The notes below the pieces were generated by a model. The model ran no database searches, had not been told where the DNA came from, and saw nothing but the letters and a program-made list of their open reading frames with translations. From NCBI GenBank assembly GCA_018267925.1, contig JAFDXO010000085.1:1-36022 (forward strand): a stretch of DNA of 36,022 bases. The letters run 5' to 3'. The stretch is from Bacteroidota bacterium. Its GTDB lineage: Bacteria > Bacteroidota > Bacteroidia > Chitinophagales > Chitinophagaceae. This document shows, in pieces, positions 32,011-36,022 of this stretch (the stretch's first letter is position 1; each line of letters opens with the position of its first letter). Both the position numbers and the translations under genes were made by a program.

Positions 32011-33247
32011 ACTCTTGTGTTTTCTCCGAAATGGCTTTAGCAGCAAGGAATGCACTCGACCAAGCGTGTTGAAAATTGAACCCACCTGTTAACCCATCAA
32101 CATCTAATATTTCTCCAACAAAATAAATTCCTGCCTTACATCTGCTTTCCATGGTTTGTGGATTGATTTCAGATAATGGGATTCCGCCACAGGTTACAAA
32201 TTCTTCTTTGTAAGTAGTTTTTCCGTGAATAGCAAAGGGATGTCGAATTAGTAGCTCGATTAACTTGTTTTGTTGTGTAGCGGGAAGATCACCCCATCGT
32301 ATTTTTTCGTTTATGCCAGCATGATGCAATAGAAAATCCCATAGCCTTTTGGGTAAGTTAAAAGGGTTTTTATGTTGGATAATTTGTGCTCCTTGTTGTT
32401 GTCTTAAGGATTGGAATATTTCTCGAATGGCAGGCTCTGTTGTGTCCCCAAGCCAATTTATTTGAATCGTAGTTTGATACAATCGTTCTTGCATCAATCG
32501 TGCAGCCCAAGCAGAAGCTCGCAAAACGGCAGGTCCACTCAAGCCCCAATGGGTAATCAACAGATCTCCACTTGTTTGAATTTTTGATTGGCTGATTCGA
32601 ATAGAAACATCAGAAACCGATAGCCCCATTAATTGAGTTATTGGATGATTGGGTAAATTGAATGTGAAAAGTGAGGGCGCAGGTGCAACTATGGAATGAC
32701 CTAAAGCTTGTAGCCATTTATATTGTTCAATCTTTGGAAACCCGCCACAGGCAACAATTACCTTGTCCGCTTCAAAAATGGATTGATCGGAAAAATGAAG
32801 TATAAAATGCTTGTCCTTTTCTTCAATGTAGGAAATGTTTTTATGAAACAGCACAGATGTACCATTAGCTATAAGCCTTTGCCAGATTGCATCTATAATT
32901 GTTTGCGAATTGTTTGAAACAGGAAACATTCTTCCATCTTGTTCTGCTTTTAAGTCAACGTTTTGATTCCTAAACCATTCAATCGTTGCTTGAGCATCAA
33001 AATGATGTAAAGTCTTACGGAGCAATTGCTTTCCTCGAGGATAGTGATTTGAAAAGTCAGCAATATCAAAAAGATGATGAGTTACATTGCAACGCCCACC
33101 GCCCGATGCTTTAACTTTTTGCAATGCTTTTCCGCTCTTTTCAAAAAGTATAACTTCTCGATTCGGATCATGTAAAATGTTGGCAGCTGTAAAACACCCG
33201 GCTGCTCCGGCTCCTATTATGGCAATTTTAGTAGTGGACAAGATCAA
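32009..33247 (-). CDS. BaiN/RdsA-like NAD(P)/FAD-dependent oxidoreductase (HI0933 type)
   Basis: The 412-residue product has an N-terminal dinucleotide fold (AIIGAGAAGCFTAANI, about 9-24), the motif ASGGGRCNVTH (about 48-58) that marks this flavoprotein group, VACGGFPK in the middle and the closing DVDGLTGGFNFQHAWSS (about 383-399), the FAD-contact end. The group includes BaiN, but most members have no known substrate. No ATG is found in frame: the start must be TTG at 33247 or 33241, both a few codons before the GAGAAG motif. It ends against the terminator of the M20 gene. Confidence 0.9.
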   Translation of the reverse strand: MILSTTKIAIIGAGAAGCFTAANILHDPNREVILFEKSGKALQKVKASGGGRCNVTHHLFDIADFSNHYPRGKQLLRKTLHHFDAQATIEWFRNQNVDLKAEQDGRMFPVSNNSQTIIDAIWQRLIANGTSVLFHKNISYIEEKDKHFILHFSDQSIFEADKVIVACGGFPKIEQYKWLQALGHSIVAPAPSLFTFNLPNHPITQLMGLSVSDVSIRISQSKIQTSGDLLITHWGLSGPAVLRASAWAARLMQERLYQTTIQINWLGDTTEPAIREIFQSLRQQQGAQIIQHKNPFNLPKRLWDFLLHHAGINEKIRWGDLPATQQNKLIELLIRHPFAIHGKTTYKEEFVTCGGIPLSEINPQTMESRCKAGIYFVGEILDVDGLTGGFNFQHAWSSAFLAAKAISEKTQE

Positions 33248-33340
33248 TGATAAATTACATCTACAAAGGAAGTAAAAAGTGATTAAGGGTTGATCATACT
33301 TTCCGACAATTACTTAACTTTATCCACTTTCAAGTTCTCT

Positions 33341-33856
33341 ATGCGCATCATTTTTTTTCGATTTTCACTTTTGTTGACAAGCTTGTTTTTTCTTGCATCA
33401 GTTGTCCATGCTCAATCTAAAAAGGAAAACGGTTTGGTGTGGTATAATGATGTCAATAAAGCCAATGAAGTTTCTCTAAAAACAAAGAAACCTATTTTCG
33501 CATTTTTTACCGGAAGTGACTGGTGTGGATGGTGCCATAAATTGCAAAGAGAAGTGTTTGCCAAAAAAGAGTTTGAAAATTGGGCAAAGAAAAATGTAGT
33601 TCTTTTAGAAATAGATTTTCCACGAAACAAGAAACTCCCAAAAGAAATAGTTGAGCAAAATGCTAGCCTGCAAGAGGCTTTTAAGGTACAAGGTTACCCG
33701 ACTATTTGGATTTTCTTTTTAGAAAAAAATGCCGAGAAGAAGTTTAATATATCTCCGCTTGGATCTTTAGGATATCCTGAAGGAGCTGAAGCCGGAAAAG
33801 AAGAAGTGAAATTTTTGGCAAATGCAAATGCAGTTTTGAAAAAGAAGAAACCTTAA
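33341..33856 (+). CDS. Exported thioredoxin-like protein (thioredoxin_7 type)
   Basis: Starting at ATG 33341 the product has 171 residues and a signal peptide (MRIIFFRFSLLLTSLFFLASVVHAQ). The redox motif is FFTGSDWCGWCHKLQREVF, with Cys62 and Cys65. The cis-Pro loop is GYPTIWIFF, about 50 residues later. The fold is that of the periplasmic thioredoxin_7/DUF255-like group with SDWCGWC, probably a disulfide reductase or protein-folding helper. The open frame reaches a TTG at 33290, which is less likely. No partner DsbD is adjacent. It is divergent from the flavoprotein gene. Confidence 0.88.
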   Translation: MRIIFFRFSLLLTSLFFLASVVHAQSKKENGLVWYNDVNKANEVSLKTKKPIFAFFTGSDWCGWCHKLQREVFAKKEFENWAKKNVVLLEIDFPRNKKLPKEIVEQNASLQEAFKVQGYPTIWIFFLEKNAEKKFNISPLGSLGYPEGAEAGKEEVKFLANANAVLKKKKP

Positions 33857-34062
33857 ATTTTTTGAAAGCATACAAGCGTTTTTTAAAAAAATATCGTCTT
33901 AGGATAGACTAAGTATTTCTATGACCAAGACCTTTTGCAATCCATTTTTAGCTGCTTATAAAGCTTTCGTTTGGTTTTTTGAAGTGGTACGAAGCCAACT
34001 TTTCAAATTGTTTTAGTGGTCCTTCCACTCCCTTTTTGGGTTAAAGGTCTGTGTGCTTTTTT

Positions 34063-35742
34063 TTAGCCTTCATAAATGATGGCTTTTGCACGGCGATTTA
34101 ATTTACTGTTTCGCACGCCATACAGAAAATAAATAACCAATCCAATCACTAACCAAATCAAGAATCGCTCCCAATTAGTAGTGCCGGACTCACAAAGAAG
34201 ATAAGAGCAAGAAATAAAACCCAATACCGGAATAAGAGAGTAGTTTTTTAGAAAGGTTAGTACACTGATAATTACACACAAAATAAAGAAGGCAATGTAT
34301 GGGATTTTTGCACGAACCACAACCCACGAATAGGAAGGAAACAGGTCGCCCCAATGAAAATTTTGATATAAGATAATTATGCCAGCAATAAAAAGTATCG
34401 GAACGATCCATTTCCCGTTTATGTAAGGCGTTTTAAATTTGCTTTGCAAACGATTAGGATTATTTTGAAGTCGGAGTATGCCACCTGAAACAAGAGTAAA
34501 CGCAAATAGGGTTCCTACGCTACATAAATCAACTACTTCTTTCAGGTTCATAAATAAAGCAGGAATTCCAACCACCAATCCGGTAAGAATAGTTGAAAAT
34601 GAAGGCGTTTTAAATCGAGGATGAATTCTAGAAAAAATAGGAGGTAAAAGTCCATCTCTACTCATACTCATCCATATTCGAGGTTGGCCTAACTGAAATA
34701 CTAACAACACACTTGCGGTTGCAATCACAGCACTTATAGAAACAATACCAGCTAACCAATGCAGCTGATGTGCTTGAAAAACATAAGCTAAAGGATCGCC
34801 AATATTTAGCTCCGAATAACTAACCATACCGGTAAGAACTAAGGCTATAATGATGTATAAAATCGTACAAACAATTAATGAGTAAAACATGCCTTTGGGT
34901 AAATCTCGCTGAGGATTGACACATTCTTCAGCCGTAGTTGAAATGGCATCAAAGCCAATATAGCTAAAGAATACGGCTGCGGTTCCGCCTAATACACCAG
35001 ACATTCCGTTAGGCAAAAACGGCGACCAATTAGATGGTTGAACATAAAATATACCACATACAATTACTAAAGCAATAACGACTAATTTTAGAATGACCAT
35101 CGCATTTGTTGTTCTCCTTGACTCTTTTATTCCAACATAAATTACTGTAGTAATGATTGCTGTAATGAAAAAAGCAGGCAAGTCACAAATAATTCGAATT
35201 CCCGCTATGACCGGTGCCGTGTTCCATGCAACAATGGCACTATTGCTCCCTCCGGTTTGGGCAGTCCAATAGTCCATCGTAAAATAGGAAGGAATATGAA
35301 TGCCTAAACCATCTAATAGGGTAGTGAAATAATCGCTCCATGATATGGCAACCGCAATATTTCCAATAGCATATTCCATCAGTAAATCCCAACCAATTAT
35401 CCAAGCAATCAATTCCCCAAACGCAACATAAGAATAGGTGTATGCACTACCCGAAACGGGAACCATACTGGCAAATTCGGCATAGCATATAGCTGAAAAA
35501 CCACAGGCAATAGATACAAACAAAAATAAAAGCACAATTCCAGGCCCTCCATTGAAACTGGCTGTTCCAATAGTTGAAAAAATTCCTGCCCCTACTATGG
35601 CTGCAATCCCCATAAAGGTTAAATCTCGAACACCCAACACTTTTTTGAGTGACTCATGGGTGCCATGACCATCAGACAAGCCAGTGGCAGCTTCTTCTTC
35701 TATTTGCAAAACATCTTTGGTGCGAAATAGTTGTTGCCACAT
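34063..35742 (-). CDS. APC family amino acid permease (cationic amino acid transporter-like)
   Basis: The 559-residue polytopic protein has a 45-residue soluble N-terminus, then the first-helix motif GIAAIVGAGIFSTIG (about 45-59), the unwound-helix pattern of APC transporters, and GSAYTYSYVAFGELIAW (about 97-113), typical of the CAT subfamily. FFSYIGFDAISTTAEE (about 259-274) is a second family hallmark. Twelve to fourteen helices fit. The substrate is an amino acid, possibly cationic, but cannot be fixed. The 33857-34062 spacer holds no supported gene. Confidence 0.93.
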   Translation of the reverse strand: MWQQLFRTKDVLQIEEEAATGLSDGHGTHESLKKVLGVRDLTFMGIAAIVGAGIFSTIGTASFNGGPGIVLLFLFVSIACGFSAICYAEFASMVPVSGSAYTYSYVAFGELIAWIIGWDLLMEYAIGNIAVAISWSDYFTTLLDGLGIHIPSYFTMDYWTAQTGGSNSAIVAWNTAPVIAGIRIICDLPAFFITAIITTVIYVGIKESRRTTNAMVILKLVVIALVIVCGIFYVQPSNWSPFLPNGMSGVLGGTAAVFFSYIGFDAISTTAEECVNPQRDLPKGMFYSLIVCTILYIIIALVLTGMVSYSELNIGDPLAYVFQAHQLHWLAGIVSISAVIATASVLLVFQLGQPRIWMSMSRDGLLPPIFSRIHPRFKTPSFSTILTGLVVGIPALFMNLKEVVDLCSVGTLFAFTLVSGGILRLQNNPNRLQSKFKTPYINGKWIVPILFIAGIIILYQNFHWGDLFPSYSWVVVRAKIPYIAFFILCVIISVLTFLKNYSLIPVLGFISCSYLLCESGTTNWERFLIWLVIGLVIYFLYGVRNSKLNRRAKAIIYEG

Positions 35743-35841
35743 AGTAAATGAGTTAGAAACGGAGAGTACTTTAGATTTGAAGAATAAGCGAAAAATAAGG
35801 AGAAATTATTTTTCTCAAAAATTAAAATTACGCATCAAAGC

Positions 35842-35874
35842 AAAAGGCTGCTCTCAAACAGGGAACAGCCTTTT
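35842..35874 (-). terminator. Hairpin terminator downstream of the right-edge gene
   Basis: AAAAGGCTG and CAGCCTTTT form a perfect 9-bp stem with a 15-base loop, 24 bases past the stop of the minus-strand gene at 35899. The T-run is inside the 3' arm rather than after it, so efficiency may be modest. Confidence 0.7.
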
Positions 35875-35898
35875 ACAGATATGTGGTTGAAATAATTT

Positions 35899-36022
35899 TT
35901 AGCGAATCAAAGTAACATTTCCTGTTTTGTTGAAAGGTTTACCATTTTTGGAAACAGCTTCGATGCTATAGACATAAACGCCCATTGGTTGTGGTTGACC
36001 GTTAAGTTTACCGTCCCAACCT
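35899..36022 (-). CDS. C-terminal end of a gliding motility-associated (CHU_C, T9SS type-B sorted) protein
   Basis: The gene enters from the right edge; only its last 40 codons are present. The end runs GWDGKLNGQPQP, then MGVYVYSIEAVSKNGKPF, then TGNVTLIR and stop. This is the closing part of the CHU_C / gliding-motility C-terminal domain (W-[DN]-G, P-x-GVYVY, G-x-[VI]-T-L-x-R), which directs large surface or secreted proteins through the type IX secretion system. The main body lies outside the window, so the cargo function is unknown. A hairpin terminator follows. Confidence 0.92.
   Translation of the reverse strand, partial: GWDGKLNGQPQPMGVYVYSIEAVSKNGKPFNKTGNVTLIR

Noticed and set aside
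33880..34050. Protein-like minus-strand text in the spacer (for example EGPLKQFEKLASYHFKKP and WIAKGLGHRN) with two in-frame stops, vaguely recalling a recombinase LGH motif
   Set aside because: The segments are short, broken by stops and lack a catalytic Tyr or Arg pattern; the likeness is too weak to call a remnant.
1..36022. CRISPR arrays, tRNA or rRNA genes, intact insertion sequences
   Set aside because: No regularly spaced repeats, no cloverleaf-like intergenic segment and no transposase other than the edge Rpn-type fragment were seen on reading both strands.

Overview
The window looks like chromosomal DNA of a member of the Bacteroidetes (Bacteroidota), probably from the Chitinophagales/Sphingobacteriales/Cytophagales side of the phylum. 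The evidence is the low GC content, promoter-like boxes of the TTTG / TAnnTTTG type, many short lipoproteins, a type IX secretion C-terminal domain at the right edge, and families that are largely confined to this phylum (DUF5522-type protein, M1 peptidase fused to an outer-membrane barrel, coaX-barrel-lptC gene order). No rRNA, tRNA, CRISPR array or intact insertion sequence was seen.

Layout. 1-156: start of an Rpn/PD-(D/E)XK-type nuclease, cut by the window edge. 470-2528: an AT-rich block of three lipoprotein genes, one a putative beta-propeller and one with a CPSC thioredoxin-like motif. 2628-3826: a compact overlapping set, trmB, a small Cys-rich DUF5522-like gene and an alkyltransferase-like gene lacking the acceptor Cys. 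3858-9301: cell-envelope enzymes on the minus strand (L,D-transpeptidase-like, lytic transglycosylase, M1 peptidase-barrel fusion). 9475-12029: coaX, outer-membrane barrel and lptC, overlapping. 12089-15290: ABC-F ATPase and a GAF histidine kinase. 15392-16528: membrane acyltransferase.

16630-19411 is the most unusual part. Three small exported proteins, two of them clearly homologous and the third sharing the same C-terminal end, surround a divergently transcribed exported protein with a chaperone-like/DUF916-like Ig fold. The layout recalls the WxL plus WxL-interacting-protein loci of Gram-positive bacteria, or a chaperone-subunit set without an usher.

19398-25018: LuxE-like acyl-protein synthetase, Ig-like lipoprotein, polysaccharide deacetylase, then a coupled minus-strand run of a POT peptide transporter, ispD and an exported unknown protein. 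25237-29891: small metalloprotease-like and 2TM proteins, a divergent pair of phosphatidate phosphatase (App1-like) and diacylglycerol-kinase-like genes, a TrmH-family methyltransferase, clpS and queA. 29892-30578 has no intact gene but holds a possible decayed gene. 30579-36022: M20 dipeptidase, BaiN-like flavoprotein, thioredoxin-like protein, APC permease and the C-terminal end of a gliding/T9SS type-B sorted protein.

The genes are mostly housekeeping (tRNA modification, CoA, isoprenoid and LPS pathways, proteolysis adaptor) mixed with envelope and peptide-utilisation functions. All functional calls come from reading the sequence; no database search was run.
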